Shown: positions 27,349-36,363 of the stretch, one piece after another
Numbering within the stretch: the stretch's first letter is position 1
Layout of the letters: each line of letters opens with the position of its first letter
NCBI RefSeq assembly: GCF_049532965.1
Contig: NZ_CP186694.1
Location: 1,116,001 to 1,180,000, forward strand
From: Roseateles sp049532965
GTDB lineage: Bacteria; Pseudomonadota; Gammaproteobacteria; Burkholderiales; Burkholderiaceae_C
Direction of reading: 5' to 3'
DNA: 64,000 bases
Program-made: the position numbers and the translations under genes
Notes under the pieces: model-generated
Seen by the model: only the letters and a program-made list of their open reading frames with translations
What the model was told of the DNA's origin: nothing
The model's database searches: none

Positions 27349-28242
27349 ATGTTGAACAAGTTCAAGTTGGCATGGGGTGGCGCGTTGCTCGCGGTGGCGG
27401 GTGCGGCGAATGCCGACCCCTTCTACCTCGACATCGGCACCGACTACGATGCGACCGGCATCAACCAGGCCTGCCCGACCTGCACGTCGGTCAAGACCCA
27501 GTTCACGCTGCGCTATGACTCGCGCACCGTGGTCACCGACACGACCGGCAACGGCATCGGCATCGGCGACACCACGGTCACCTCCGGCGGCCTGGGCCTG
27601 CCTGGCCCCGGCACGATCGGCGACCTGAGCCAGAACCTGCTGACCAGCCTGATCCCGACGCAGATCCTGAACAACAACAGCAACAACGGGTTCAACACCA
27701 ACTACTTCCTGTCGTTCTCGTTCACCGGCCTGACCGGCGTCGTGACCGGCATGTACGGCGACACCGGCGCCGTGCCGGCGATCGCCTACGGCCCGGGCGT
27801 GATTGAGATGTTCCTGACCTTCGACGGCGTGACCTTCCTCAATTACATGGACCTGAACATCACCGGCGGTGGTTCGGACGGTCTGGGTACCGCGCTGTTC
27901 GGCACGGCTGACTTCAGCAACGTCGATGCCGGCGCGTCCGCGTACTACAACCTGTTCCACTCGGCCAGCTACTCCTGCAACGGCAGCAACGGCTTCTACG
28001 ACATCTGGCAGAACTGCGGCGCTGGCAGCGGCAACGACGCGCTGCGCATCAGCTTCGTGTCGCACTTCGACTCCGACGTGACCGAAACGGACATCGTCCC
28101 GACCGGCCCCAACACCTACGAAATCACGTCGAACCACGACGGCAGCGCGACCTTCGCGGTGCCGGAGCCGACCTCGCTGGCCCTGGCCGGCCTGAGCCTG
28201 ATCGGTCTGGGCGTGGTGCGCCGCCGCAAGAACGCCGCCTGA
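27349..28242 (+). CDS. PEP-CTERM sorting-domain protein
   Basis: Secreted protein, likely cleaved and anchored or released by exosortase A. 297 residues. Signal peptide LAWGGALLAVAGAANA then DPFYLDIG. The body is Gly/Asn/Thr/Asp-rich with few charges and four cysteines (ACPTCTS, SYSCNGS, WQNCGAG). The C-terminus (residues 271–297) has VPEPTSLALAGLSLIGLG then VVRRRK: the PEP motif, a helix and a basic tail. The ATG at 27349 has AGGAGAG upstream. It may correspond to flocculation-type PepA proteins, but that is a guess. Low Lys/Arg and high Asn differ from neighbouring genes. A sigma-54 site precedes it and a terminator follows. Confidence 0.93.
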   Translation: MLNKFKLAWGGALLAVAGAANADPFYLDIGTDYDATGINQACPTCTSVKTQFTLRYDSRTVVTDTTGNGIGIGDTTVTSGGLGLPGPGTIGDLSQNLLTSLIPTQILNNNSNNGFNTNYFLSFSFTGLTGVVTGMYGDTGAVPAIAYGPGVIEMFLTFDGVTFLNYMDLNITGGGSDGLGTALFGTADFSNVDAGASAYYNLFHSASYSCNGSNGFYDIWQNCGAGSGNDALRISFVSHFDSDVTETDIVPTGPNTYEITSNHDGSATFAVPEPTSLALAGLSLIGLGVVRRRKNAA

Positions 28243-28275
28243 TCTCCGATCGGACGCGCGTCTCGCGCAACACGG

Positions 28276-28300
28276 AAACCCGCCGCTCGGCGGGTTTTTT
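28276..28300 (+). terminator. Rho-independent terminator of the PEP-CTERM gene
   Basis: AAACCCGCC (28276–28284) pairs with GGCGGGTTT (28289–28297) across a GCTC loop and runs into TTT. It lies 34 bases past the stop codon. Confidence 0.9.
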
Positions 28301-28320
28301 CATGGGCGTTCCGAAACGCG

Positions 28321-29202
28321 TCAGGGCTGGCTGGTCGGGTTGAGCAGCCGGCGGATGTACCAGAACATCAGGCGTTGCATCGGGTTGCGGTTGCCGCCCG
28401 GGCGCCAGGTCTTGACCATCTTGTTGAGGTAGGCGTCGAAGTGCAGGCCGCGCGGCGCGGTGCGCACGCCCCCGCGGCCCAGGATCAGCTTGACGCCATT
28501 GGTGGCTGCCACGCCGGCCGCCAGCTCGATGCCGGCGCAGGTCGACGGCACCTTGCGCTTGAACAGGTTGACCGTGCCGCGGTTGAGCAGGTAATGCCGC
28601 TGCAGCATCGCCGGCGAGACGCCCACGATGAATTTGAGGACCTGGTCCTCGAATGAATATCCATCCAGCGCGAAATAGTCTTCGAAGCTCATGCTGTCCG
28701 GCGTGAAGGCGAGGAATGCCGTGCCCATGCCCATCGGCGCCGCGGTGACCGCGGGAATCCCCAGTTCGCGGCAGCGCGCGAATACCTTGCGTCGCAGGTT
28801 CAGCGCGAAGATATCCAGGCTGTCCATATAGAGGCTGGCGCCGCGCAGGAATTCATCGATATTCCCGTCGTTGATGCCGCCCGGCATTTCATGCAGTTCG
28901 ATCTCGGGGTTGATGTCGCGCAGCGTTTCCGCGGCCACATCCAGCTTGGGCCGTCCGATGGTCGAGACGAAGGCGCCTGCCTGCCGGTTCATGTTGGGCC
29001 AGTCGAAGGTGTCCAGGTCCGAGATGGTGAACTTGCCGACACCGAAGCGCGCCAGTGTCAGGGCATGGGAAAACCCGACCCCGCCCAATCCGCCGATCGC
29101 CACGCGCGCGTGGCGGAGCGTTTCCTGCTCGGCCTCGGTGACCCAGCCGATATTGCGCGAGAAGGACTCGTGATAGGGGAACGGGCCGGTGACTCCAGAC
29201 AT
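28321..29202 (-). CDS. ThiF/HesA/MoeB-family (E1-like) adenylyltransferase
   Basis: 293 residues with the E1 nucleotide-binding fold. The loop is VAIGGLGGVGFSHALTLARF, with ISDLDTFDWPNMNRQ (Asp and the Asn-Arg that position ATP) and LYMDSLDIFALNLRRKVFAR. The paired CxxC zinc motifs of MoeB/ThiF are absent, and no carrier protein gene is adjacent, so the substrate is unknown. The C-terminal region is basic (NKMVKTWRPGGNRNPMQRLM then FWYIRRLL), possibly membrane-associated. The start MSGVTGPFPYHESFSRNIGW at 29202 has AGAGGG upstream. It diverges from the EPS operon, sharing a 178-base region. Confidence 0.85.
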   Translation of the reverse strand: MSGVTGPFPYHESFSRNIGWVTEAEQETLRHARVAIGGLGGVGFSHALTLARFGVGKFTISDLDTFDWPNMNRQAGAFVSTIGRPKLDVAAETLRDINPEIELHEMPGGINDGNIDEFLRGASLYMDSLDIFALNLRRKVFARCRELGIPAVTAAPMGMGTAFLAFTPDSMSFEDYFALDGYSFEDQVLKFIVGVSPAMLQRHYLLNRGTVNLFKRKVPSTCAGIELAAGVAATNGVKLILGRGGVRTAPRGLHFDAYLNKMVKTWRPGGNRNPMQRLMFWYIRRLLNPTSQP

Positions 29203-29380
29203 GTCAACCCTCTCTGCTTGTCTTTTGAAACGAGGAGTGTATGTCTTGGGGGTAGTGGGACCCTCCTCGTTGCTAGCATGGAATTCGATCACGCCTTTTG
29301 GGGTGCGCCCTCAGTCCAGGGGGTTCCACACCCGCCCGGGCTGAGGTGCAATCCGCTCAGCTTCCAGAGGGGTGGACATC

Positions 29381-30052
29381 GTGAAGAACACTGGATTGAA
29401 GAACGCCGGCATCAAGGCGGCGATGGGCCTGGCTCGAAACGTGGCCCGGAACCTGGCCGGGATGGCCGCGCTGACCGGCGCCGCGGTGCTGGCTGGCTGC
29501 TCGACCACCGGCAACCTGCCGCCCGCGCCGGTGTCCGCCTCGCAGGCCGACTACAGCTATGTGGTTGGCGCGGGGGACAACCTCAACATCATCGTCTGGC
29601 GCAATCCGGAGCTGTCGCTGACCGTGCCCGTCCGCCCCGACGGCAAGATCGCCGCGCCGCTGATCGATGAGCTGCCGGTCCAGGGCAAGAACTCCGTCGA
29701 GATCGCCCGCGACATCGAGAAGCAGCTCGGCAAGTACGTGCGCGACCCGGTCGTCACGGTGATCGTCACCAGCTTCATCGGCCCGTACAGCGAGCAGATC
29801 CGCGTCGTCGGCGAGGCCGCCAAGCCGCAGTTCCTGCCCTACAAGCAGAAGATGACGCTGCTGGACGTGATGATCGCCGTCGGCGGCCTGACCGACTTCG
29901 CGGCCGGCAACTCCGCCACCATCCTGCGCACGGCGGAAGGCAACAAGCAATACGCGGTCCGCCTCAAGGACCTGATCCGCCGCGGCGACGTGTCCGCCAA
30001 CGTCGAGATGCGGCCGGGCGACATCCTGATCATTCCGCAAAGCTTCTTCTGA
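29381..30052 (+). CDS. XrtA-associated polysaccharide export lipoprotein (EpsA/Wza-like)
   Basis: Outer-membrane export protein of the Wza/polysaccharide biosynthesis-export family. 223 residues. Lipobox LTGAAVLAGC in the signal peptide. The Poly_export domain has YVVGAGDNLNIIVWRNPELS and VRPDGKIAAPLIDELPVQGK; an SLBB-like part follows, with IRVVGEAAKPQFLPYKQKMT, and it ends MRPGDILIIPQSFF. I choose GTG at 29381 because AGAGGGG lies 8 bases upstream; a GTG at 29372 is in frame but overlaps that site. First gene of the XrtA operon. Confidence 0.92.
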   Translation: MKNTGLKNAGIKAAMGLARNVARNLAGMAALTGAAVLAGCSTTGNLPPAPVSASQADYSYVVGAGDNLNIIVWRNPELSLTVPVRPDGKIAAPLIDELPVQGKNSVEIARDIEKQLGKYVRDPVVTVIVTSFIGPYSEQIRVVGEAAKPQFLPYKQKMTLLDVMIAVGGLTDFAAGNSATILRTAEGNKQYAVRLKDLIRRGDVSANVEMRPGDILIIPQSFF

Positions 30053-30183
30053 TCCGCCCCCGCCTCCGGGCCGGCCTGTCGCCGCCGGAGGCCGGTGCCG
30101 CTTCCCGGGCTCGTGACCCGCAGTACCGGCCCGCTCCGAACCGGGCCCAGCCGGCGTGACGCCGGCGCAACCGAGATCGCCGC

Positions 30184-31776
30184 ATGGATTCCCTCATTGC
30201 GCAACTGATGGCCGTCCTCAAGCGGATGTGGCGCTACCGCTGGCCGGGGCTGATGGCCGCCTGGCTGGTGGGCATCGCCGCCGCTGTCGTCGTCTTCGTC
30301 GTGCCCGACCGCTACGAGGCCAGCGCGCGCGTCTACGTCGACACCCAGTCCATCCTCAAGCCGCTGATGTCCGGCATGGCCGTGGTGACCAACACCGAGC
30401 AGCAGGTCAACATGCTCAGCCGCACGCTGATCAGCCGGCCCAACGTCGAGAAGCTGGTGCGCATGGCCGACCTGGACCTGCAGGCCACGAGCAAGGCCGA
30501 CCAGGAGGCGCTGATCGACCGCGTGACCCGCAACCTGTCGATCCAGACCGCCGGCAACGCGGCCAACAACCTGTACCTGCTGTCCTACCGCGATTCGTCG
30601 CCGGAGGTCTCGAAGAAGGTGGTGGCGTCGCTGCTGTCGATCTTCATGGAGTCCAGCCTGGGCGCCAGCCGCAAGGACAACTCCACCGCCGCGGCCTTCC
30701 TCAGCGAGCAGATCAAGACCTACGAGAGCAAGCTCGAAGAAGCCGAAGCGCGCCGCAAGGAGTTCCGGCTGCGCAACCTGCAGCTGACGCAGGCCGACGG
30801 CAAGGACGCCGCCGCGCGCCTGGCCGAGGCCAGCAACCAGCTCGAGGCCGCGCGGCTGCAGCTGCGCGAGGCGGTCAACGCCCGCGACGCGGCGCGTGCG
30901 CAGCTCGAGGCCGAGAGGAAGCGCTACCAGCCGGGCTCCAGCCTGCAGAGCCTGATCCAGGAGAGCTCGCAGAAATTCGCGACCCCCGAGCTGGACAACC
31001 GCATCACCGAGCTCAAGCGCAACCTCGACCAGCTGCAGCAGCGCTACACCGACCAGCATCCGGACATCATCAACGTCAAGCGCCAGATCCGCGACCTGGA
31101 AGAACAGCGCAAGCGTGAAGTGGCCGATCTGCAGAAGGCCGCGCTGGCCAATCCGCAGCCCACGGGCGGCCCCAACGACAGCCTGGCCAACCAGGAACTC
31201 GCGCGCATCCTGGCCGCGAAGGAAGTCGAAGTGGCGCAGATCCGAGCCCGCGTCGACGAGTACGCGGCCCGCTACGGTGCCGCGCAGGGCACGATCAAGC
31301 TGGCGCCGCAGCTGGAGGCGGAGTTTGCCCAGCTCAACCGCGACTACGACATCATCAAGAAGAACTACCAGGAGATGGTGGAGCGCCGCGAGTCGGCCGC
31401 GCTGTCGACCGACCTGGACAACACCTCCGGCGTCGCTGACTTCCGCATCATCGATCCGCCGCGCGCCTCGCCCAAGCCGGTGGCGCCGAACCGGCTGATG
31501 CTGCTGGCGGCAGGCATGGTGGTGGCGCTGGGCGCCGGCCTGGTCACGGCGTTCGCGGCGAGCCAGATCCGCCCGGTCTTCCACGACCTCAACGAACTGC
31601 GTCATCGCCTGGAACTGCCGATCCTGGGCGCGGTGTCGCGCCAGGAGACGCCGGAAGACCGGCGCCGCGCGAAGGTGGACCTGCTGCGCTTCGGCGTCGC
31701 GTCCGGCAGCCTGGTGAGCCTGTATGCGCTCGGGCTGATCGGCATGGCCATCTGGATCAGCCGGCAGGCCGGGTGA
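30184..31776 (+). CDS. XrtA-system polysaccharide chain-length determinant (Wzz/EpsB-like)
   Basis: Inner-membrane co-polymerase. 530 residues: N-terminal membrane helix (LMAAWLVGIAAAVVVFVVPD), Wzz domain start (YEASARVYVDTQSILKPLMS), a long periplasmic coiled coil (about residues 170–400), and a C-terminal helix (LMLLAAGMVVALGAGLVTAF) followed by further hydrophobic residues at the end (LVSLYALGLIGMAIWIS). The Pro-rich motif DPPRASPKPVAPNR precedes the second helix. It lacks a kinase domain: the BY-kinase is a separate gene starting 14 bases after the stop. Confidence 0.95.
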   Translation: MDSLIAQLMAVLKRMWRYRWPGLMAAWLVGIAAAVVVFVVPDRYEASARVYVDTQSILKPLMSGMAVVTNTEQQVNMLSRTLISRPNVEKLVRMADLDLQATSKADQEALIDRVTRNLSIQTAGNAANNLYLLSYRDSSPEVSKKVVASLLSIFMESSLGASRKDNSTAAAFLSEQIKTYESKLEEAEARRKEFRLRNLQLTQADGKDAAARLAEASNQLEAARLQLREAVNARDAARAQLEAERKRYQPGSSLQSLIQESSQKFATPELDNRITELKRNLDQLQQRYTDQHPDIINVKRQIRDLEEQRKREVADLQKAALANPQPTGGPNDSLANQELARILAAKEVEVAQIRARVDEYAARYGAAQGTIKLAPQLEAEFAQLNRDYDIIKKNYQEMVERRESAALSTDLDNTSGVADFRIIDPPRASPKPVAPNRLMLLAAGMVVALGAGLVTAFAASQIRPVFHDLNELRHRLELPILGAVSRQETPEDRRRAKVDLLRFGVASGSLVSLYALGLIGMAIWISRQAG

Positions 31777-31789
31777 GGGGAGTGATCGC

Positions 31790-32749
31790 ATGACGAGCCT
31801 GATCGAACAAGCCGCCCAGCGGCTGGAACAACTGAAGCAGGCCGGCGTCGACGTCGGTCCCGCGCCTGCTGCGCCGGCGGCCGTGGCCACCGCGCCCGCC
31901 GTGGTGCCGATCGCCGCCGCGCCGGCGGCGCTGCGCACCGCGGGCGAGCCGATGTCCAAGCGCGTCGAGCTGGACCTGGAGGCGCTGTCCGCGCAGGGCT
32001 TCCTGACGCCCAATGCGCCGCGCACCGTGATGGCGGACCAGTACCGCAACATCAAGCGTCCGCTGATCCGCAACGCGATGAACCGGGGTGCCGCGTCGCT
32101 CAAGCACGCGAACCTGATCATGGTGACCAGCGCGCTGCCCGGCGAGGGCAAGAGCTTCACCTCGCTGAACCTGGCCATGTCGATCGCGGCCGAGTTCGAC
32201 AACACCGTGATGCTGGTGGACGCCGACGTCGCCCGCCCGTCGATGCTGCGCATGCTGGGCCTGCCGCCCGGCCCGGGCCTGCTCGACGTGCTGGAGAAGG
32301 AGGCCGACATGGCCAGCGTCCTGCTCAAGACCAACGTCGACAAGCTGACGCTGCTGCCCAGCGGCCGTCCGCATGCGCGCGCCACCGAGCTGCTCGCCAG
32401 CGACGCGATGAGCGCGCTGCTGGACGACATGGCCCAGCGCTATCCCGACCGGATCATCATCTTCGACAGCCCGCCGCTGCTGCTGACCACCGAGTCCCGG
32501 GTGCTGGCCACGCACATGGGCCAGATCGTCATCGTCGTGCAGGCGGAGCGCACGCCGCAGAGCGCGGTGCAGCAGGCCGTCGCGGCGATCGAGACCTGCC
32601 CGCTCAAGATGCTGCTGCTGAACCAGGCGAGCAACAAGCGCAGCAGCGGCTATGGCTACGGCTATGGGTATGGCTACGGTTACGGCTATGGCTACGGCCA
32701 GGCCGACGGGAGCGGCGACGCCCCGGCGGCCAGCCCGGAGCGGGCCTGA
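31790..32749 (+). CDS. XrtA-associated bacterial tyrosine autokinase (BY-kinase)
   Basis: Cytoplasmic tyrosine kinase regulating polysaccharide assembly. 319 residues. Walker A SALPGEGKS (114–122), Walker A' MLVDADVARPS (141–151) and Walker B IIIFDSPPLLL are the BY-kinase signature. The activator region MADQYRNIKRPLIRNA is present. The C-terminus has nine YG dipeptides in a row (about residues 288–304), the autophosphorylation tail, encoded by near-perfect 6-bp repeats. It pairs with the upstream chain-length protein. Confidence 0.95.
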   Translation: MTSLIEQAAQRLEQLKQAGVDVGPAPAAPAAVATAPAVVPIAAAPAALRTAGEPMSKRVELDLEALSAQGFLTPNAPRTVMADQYRNIKRPLIRNAMNRGAASLKHANLIMVTSALPGEGKSFTSLNLAMSIAAEFDNTVMLVDADVARPSMLRMLGLPPGPGLLDVLEKEADMASVLLKTNVDKLTLLPSGRPHARATELLASDAMSALLDDMAQRYPDRIIIFDSPPLLLTTESRVLATHMGQIVIVVQAERTPQSAVQQAVAAIETCPLKMLLLNQASNKRSSGYGYGYGYGYGYGYGYGQADGSGDAPAASPERA

Positions 32750-32753
32750 CACG

Positions 32754-34328
32754 ATGGCGCGGGCCTTCGACCTCCGCCGCCGGCCGCTGAGCCGGGCCTG
32801 CCTCGCCGCCTTCGGCCTGGTGGCGGCCGCGGCGCAACTGCCGGCCACGGCGCAGGACGGCGGCGGTGACAGCACCACGAGGCAGGGCCTGGGCATCGTG
32901 CCGCGTCTGAGCGTGTCGGAGACCTGGACCGACAACCTCGCGCTGTCTCCCGACAACTCGCGCGACCGCGCGTTCATCACGTCGCTCTCGCCCGGCCTGA
33001 CGATCACCGCCAACACCGCCTGGTTGCGGGGCAGCTTCGACTACACGCTCGACGGGATCATCTACACGAAGAGCGATCGCGACGCCCGCGTCCAGAACCA
33101 GCTCAGCACCCGCTTCACCGCCGAGCTCGTGCCGACGGCGCTGTTCGTCGACGTCACCGGCAACATCAGCCAGCAGTCGATCTCGGCCTTCGGCCAGCAA
33201 TCGCCCGACGGCAAGCTGGACAGCCCCAATCGCACCGAGACCCGCACCTTGCAGGTGTCGCCGTACTGGCGGGGCCGGCTGGCCGGCGCGGTGAGCTTCG
33301 AGCTGCGCGCCACCGGCCAGATGCGCGATGCCAGCGAAGGCGGCTCCAGTGGCGGCCTGGGCGGCGGCAGCGGTGACAGCAAGGAAGGCTCGCTGCAACT
33401 GCGCCTGACCGGGCCGGTCGGGCGCGAGATCAGCTGGGGGCTGACCGCGTCGACGACGCGCATGCACTTCGACCAGACCGGCCTGGACTTCCGCACCAGC
33501 AGCGCCATGGGCTCGTTGAGCTGGGTGGCGGACGTGGACTGGACCGTCGGCCTGACCGGCGGCGTCGAGCGCAGCGACTATCTGGGTCCGGAGACCAGCG
33601 GCGTCTATGGCGCGACGCTGCGCTGGACGCCGACGCCGCGCACCAAGCTGTCGGCGGACTGGCAGCACCACAGCTACGGCAACAGCCACAACCTGACCTT
33701 CGAGCACCGGATGTCGCAGGTCTCGGTGCGGGCCAACAGCAGCCAGAGCGTCAACACCGGCGAGGTGCCGACCGCGCAGACCAACTACCAGTTGCTGGAC
33801 CTGCAGTTCAGCGCCGTGGAACCGGATCCGGTCAAGCGCGCCGTCCTGGTCCGGGGCCTGCTGGCGGCGCTGGGGCTGGACCCGAGCGGCTTCAGCGGGG
33901 TGGGCTTCCTGAGCAACACCGCGACGATGCAGCGCCGCAACGACCTGTCGCTGATCTGGGCCGGCCGGCGCCTGACGGCGACGCTGAGCGGCAACGACAA
34001 CACCAGCCGCCGCCTGAGCACCGCGCCCAGCGGCAGCGGCGATTTCGCGCTCACCGACCGGGTGCGCCAGCGCGGCGCCTCGGTGTCGCTGGGCTACAAG
34101 CTGACGCCGACCGCCAACGCCAACGTCAGCTACTCGCGGCAGCATTCCTCCGGCGACGGCGTGGGCGGCAACGACCTGCGCTCGCTGACGGCCAACGTCA
34201 CCCTGCGGCTGGGTCCGCGCAGCGACGCCGTCTTCGGCGTGCGCCAGAGCAAGTTCGACGACACCAGCCTGTTCGCCAACAGCTACCAGGAACACGCGAT
34301 CTACGCATCGCTGACCCAGCGCTTCTAA
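32754..34328 (+). CDS. TIGR03016-type PEP-CTERM-system outer-membrane beta-barrel protein
   Basis: Predicted outer-membrane protein of XrtA loci. 524 residues with a signal peptide (ACLAAFGLVAAAAQLPATAQ) and alternating amphipathic strands throughout (VPRLSVSETWTDNLALSP at the start, HAIYASLTQRF with a terminal Phe at the end, as for BAM substrates). A Gly/Ser-rich insert (EGGSSGGLGGGSGDSKEG) probably forms a loop. Starts 4 bases after the kinase stop. Likely part of the EPS export route (inference). Confidence 0.88.
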   Translation: MARAFDLRRRPLSRACLAAFGLVAAAAQLPATAQDGGGDSTTRQGLGIVPRLSVSETWTDNLALSPDNSRDRAFITSLSPGLTITANTAWLRGSFDYTLDGIIYTKSDRDARVQNQLSTRFTAELVPTALFVDVTGNISQQSISAFGQQSPDGKLDSPNRTETRTLQVSPYWRGRLAGAVSFELRATGQMRDASEGGSSGGLGGGSGDSKEGSLQLRLTGPVGREISWGLTASTTRMHFDQTGLDFRTSSAMGSLSWVADVDWTVGLTGGVERSDYLGPETSGVYGATLRWTPTPRTKLSADWQHHSYGNSHNLTFEHRMSQVSVRANSSQSVNTGEVPTAQTNYQLLDLQFSAVEPDPVKRAVLVRGLLAALGLDPSGFSGVGFLSNTATMQRRNDLSLIWAGRRLTATLSGNDNTSRRLSTAPSGSGDFALTDRVRQRGASVSLGYKLTPTANANVSYSRQHSSGDGVGGNDLRSLTANVTLRLGPRSDAVFGVRQSKFDDTSLFANSYQEHAIYASLTQRF

Positions 34329-34339
34329 CAGTCACCGCC

Positions 34340-35485
34340 ATGTACGAGGCCTTCTACGGGCTGGCCAGCAAGCCGTTCCAGCTCAGTCCCGATCCCAGCT
34401 TCTACTTCGGCAGCAAGCAGCATCGCCGCGCGAAGGCCTATCTCGACTACGGCGTCCTGCGCAGCGATGGCTTCATCGTCATCACCGGCGAGATCGGCGC
34501 CGGCAAGACGACGCTGGTGCGCGGGCTGCTGGACAGCCTGAACCGCAGCAACGTCGTCATCGGCAACGTCGTCACGACGCAGCTCGACGCCGAGGACACG
34601 CTGCGCCTGGTCGGCGCCGCTTTCGGCGTGCGGGTCAAGGACCTGCCCAAGAGCGAGGTGCTGATGGCGCTGGAGGCCTTCTTCGTCAGCGAGGCCAGCC
34701 GCGGCAAGCGCTGCCTGCTGATCGTCGACGAGGCGCAGAACCTCACCGCCCGCGCGGTCGAGGAGCTGCGCATGCTGTCCAACTTCCAGTTCGGCAACCA
34801 GTCGCTGGTGCAGACCTTCCTGGTCGGCCAGCCGGAATTCCGCGCGATCCTGCAGCGGCCGGAGATGGAGCAGTTCCGCCAGCGCATCGCGGCCAGTTGC
34901 CACATCGGCCCGCTGGACGAGGAAGACACCCAGCGCTATATCGAGCACCGCCTCAAGTGCGCCGGTGCCGAGGCCAGGCCCAGCTTCGACGCCGATGCGT
35001 TCACGGCGCTGCACCGCGCCAGCCACGGCATCCCGCGCCGCATCAACACGCTGTGCGACCGGCTGCTGCTGCTGGGCTTCATGCACGAGAACCCGCACCT
35101 CACGGCGGCCGACGTCGACGAGGTGGTGCAGGACCTGTCGCGCGAGTCGGCCTCGGCCCCCGCGCCGGCGGTGAACGGCGCGTCGATCCATGGCGCGTCG
35201 GCCCAGGGCGCGTCGGCGAATGGCGCCGAGGCCGACGGCTCGGGGGCCAACGGCCACGGCGGCGATCTGGCGCTGGACCTGGACCTGTCGCGCCTGCGGG
35301 CGCGCGTGGGGCAGGGCGGGGCACTCGACGGTGAACTGGGCGCGCTGGCGCAGGAACTCGCCGGCATGAACCTGGACGGCCAGGACGCGCGGCTCCAGCG
35401 CATCGAGGACAGCCTGCTGCGCCTGGAGCGGATCAACCAGCAGACGCTGGCGCTGCTGCAGAAACTCGTGGGAGCGATGCGATGA
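34340..35485 (+). CDS. XrtA-associated AAA ATPase (ExeA/GspA-like, TIGR03015)
   Basis: 381 residues. N-terminal signature MYEAFYGLASKPFQLSPDPS, Walker A GEIGAGKTT (50–58), Walker B LLIVDEAQNL, and arginine-finger region EQFRQRIAASCHIGPLDEED. The C-terminal third has an Ala/Gly/Ser-rich linker with GAS repeats (GASIHGASAQGASANGA, from 18-bp DNA repeats) and a helical end (LQRIEDSLLRLERINQQTLA). Its role in EPS assembly is unknown. It overlaps the deacetylase start by 4 bases. Confidence 0.93.
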   Translation: MYEAFYGLASKPFQLSPDPSFYFGSKQHRRAKAYLDYGVLRSDGFIVITGEIGAGKTTLVRGLLDSLNRSNVVIGNVVTTQLDAEDTLRLVGAAFGVRVKDLPKSEVLMALEAFFVSEASRGKRCLLIVDEAQNLTARAVEELRMLSNFQFGNQSLVQTFLVGQPEFRAILQRPEMEQFRQRIAASCHIGPLDEEDTQRYIEHRLKCAGAEARPSFDADAFTALHRASHGIPRRINTLCDRLLLLGFMHENPHLTAADVDEVVQDLSRESASAPAPAVNGASIHGASAQGASANGAEADGSGANGHGGDLALDLDLSRLRARVGQGGALDGELGALAQELAGMNLDGQDARLQRIEDSLLRLERINQQTLALLQKLVGAMR

Positions 35486-36363
35486 GCACGACCGACCGCC
35501 GCCCGGGCCCCGTGATCCGCAATGCGATGAGCATCGACGTGGAGGACTACTTCCAGGTCTCCGCCTTCGCCCCGTATATCGCCCGTGGCGACTGGGATCG
35601 CCGCGAATGCCGCGTCGAGCGCAATGTCGCCCGCATCCTGGACCTGCTGGACGCACGCGGTGTCCGGGCGACCTTCTTCACGCTGGGCTGGATCGCGCAG
35701 CGCTATCCGGGGCTGGTGCGCGAGATCGTCGCGCGCGGCCATGAACTGGCCAGCCACGGCTTCGGCCACGAGCGCGCCAGCGACCTGGACCGCGCCGCGT
35801 TCCGCAAGGACGTCGGCGACGCGAAGGCGCTGCTCGAGGACCTGGGCGGCGTCGCGGTGAAGGGCTACCGCGCGCCCAGCTTCTCGATCGGCAAGGACAA
35901 CCTCTGGGCCTTCGATGTGCTGGCCGACTGCGGCTATCGCTACAGCTCCAGCGTGTATCCGATCCAGCACGATCACTACGGCATGCCTGACGCGCCGCGC
36001 TTCGCCCACGAGGTACGCCCCGGCCTGATCGAGGTGCCGGTGACCACGCTGCGTTTCCGCGGCAAGAACTATCCGAGCAGCGGCGGCGGCTGGTTCCGGC
36101 TGCTGCCCTATGGCATCACGCGCTGGATGATCGAGCGCTTCAACCGCGTCGAGGGACGCAGCGCGGTCTTCTACTTCCATCCGTGGGAGATCGATCCGGA
36201 GCAGCCCCGCATCGCCGGCATCGACGCGAAGACGCGCTTCCGCCACTACGTCAACATCGACCGCACCGAGTCGCGCATCGAGCAGTTGCTCGGCGACTTC
36301 GCCTGGGCGCGGATGGATGAACTCTTCCTCGCGCCCGAAGGCGCGGAGCGGTTGGCGGCATGA
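35482..36363 (+). CDS. XrtA-associated polysaccharide deacetylase (NodB family, TIGR03006)
   Basis: 293-residue carbohydrate esterase 4 enzyme without a signal peptide. Metal and catalytic residues: MSIDVEDYFQVSAF, ELASHGFGHERAS, GYRAPSFSIG and VFYFHPWEIDPEQPR, all characteristic of the exosortase-linked subgroup. Likely removes N-acetyl groups from the polysaccharide or a precursor. Overlaps both neighbours by 4 bases. Confidence 0.94.
   Translation: MSTTDRRPGPVIRNAMSIDVEDYFQVSAFAPYIARGDWDRRECRVERNVARILDLLDARGVRATFFTLGWIAQRYPGLVREIVARGHELASHGFGHERASDLDRAAFRKDVGDAKALLEDLGGVAVKGYRAPSFSIGKDNLWAFDVLADCGYRYSSSVYPIQHDHYGMPDAPRFAHEVRPGLIEVPVTTLRFRGKNYPSSGGGWFRLLPYGITRWMIERFNRVEGRSAVFYFHPWEIDPEQPRIAGIDAKTRFRHYVNIDRTESRIEQLLGDFAWARMDELFLAPEGAERLAA

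Noticed and set aside
32640..32700. Short tandem repeats considered as a CRISPR array
   Set aside because: Units are 6 bp, without spacers, and in frame within the kinase gene.
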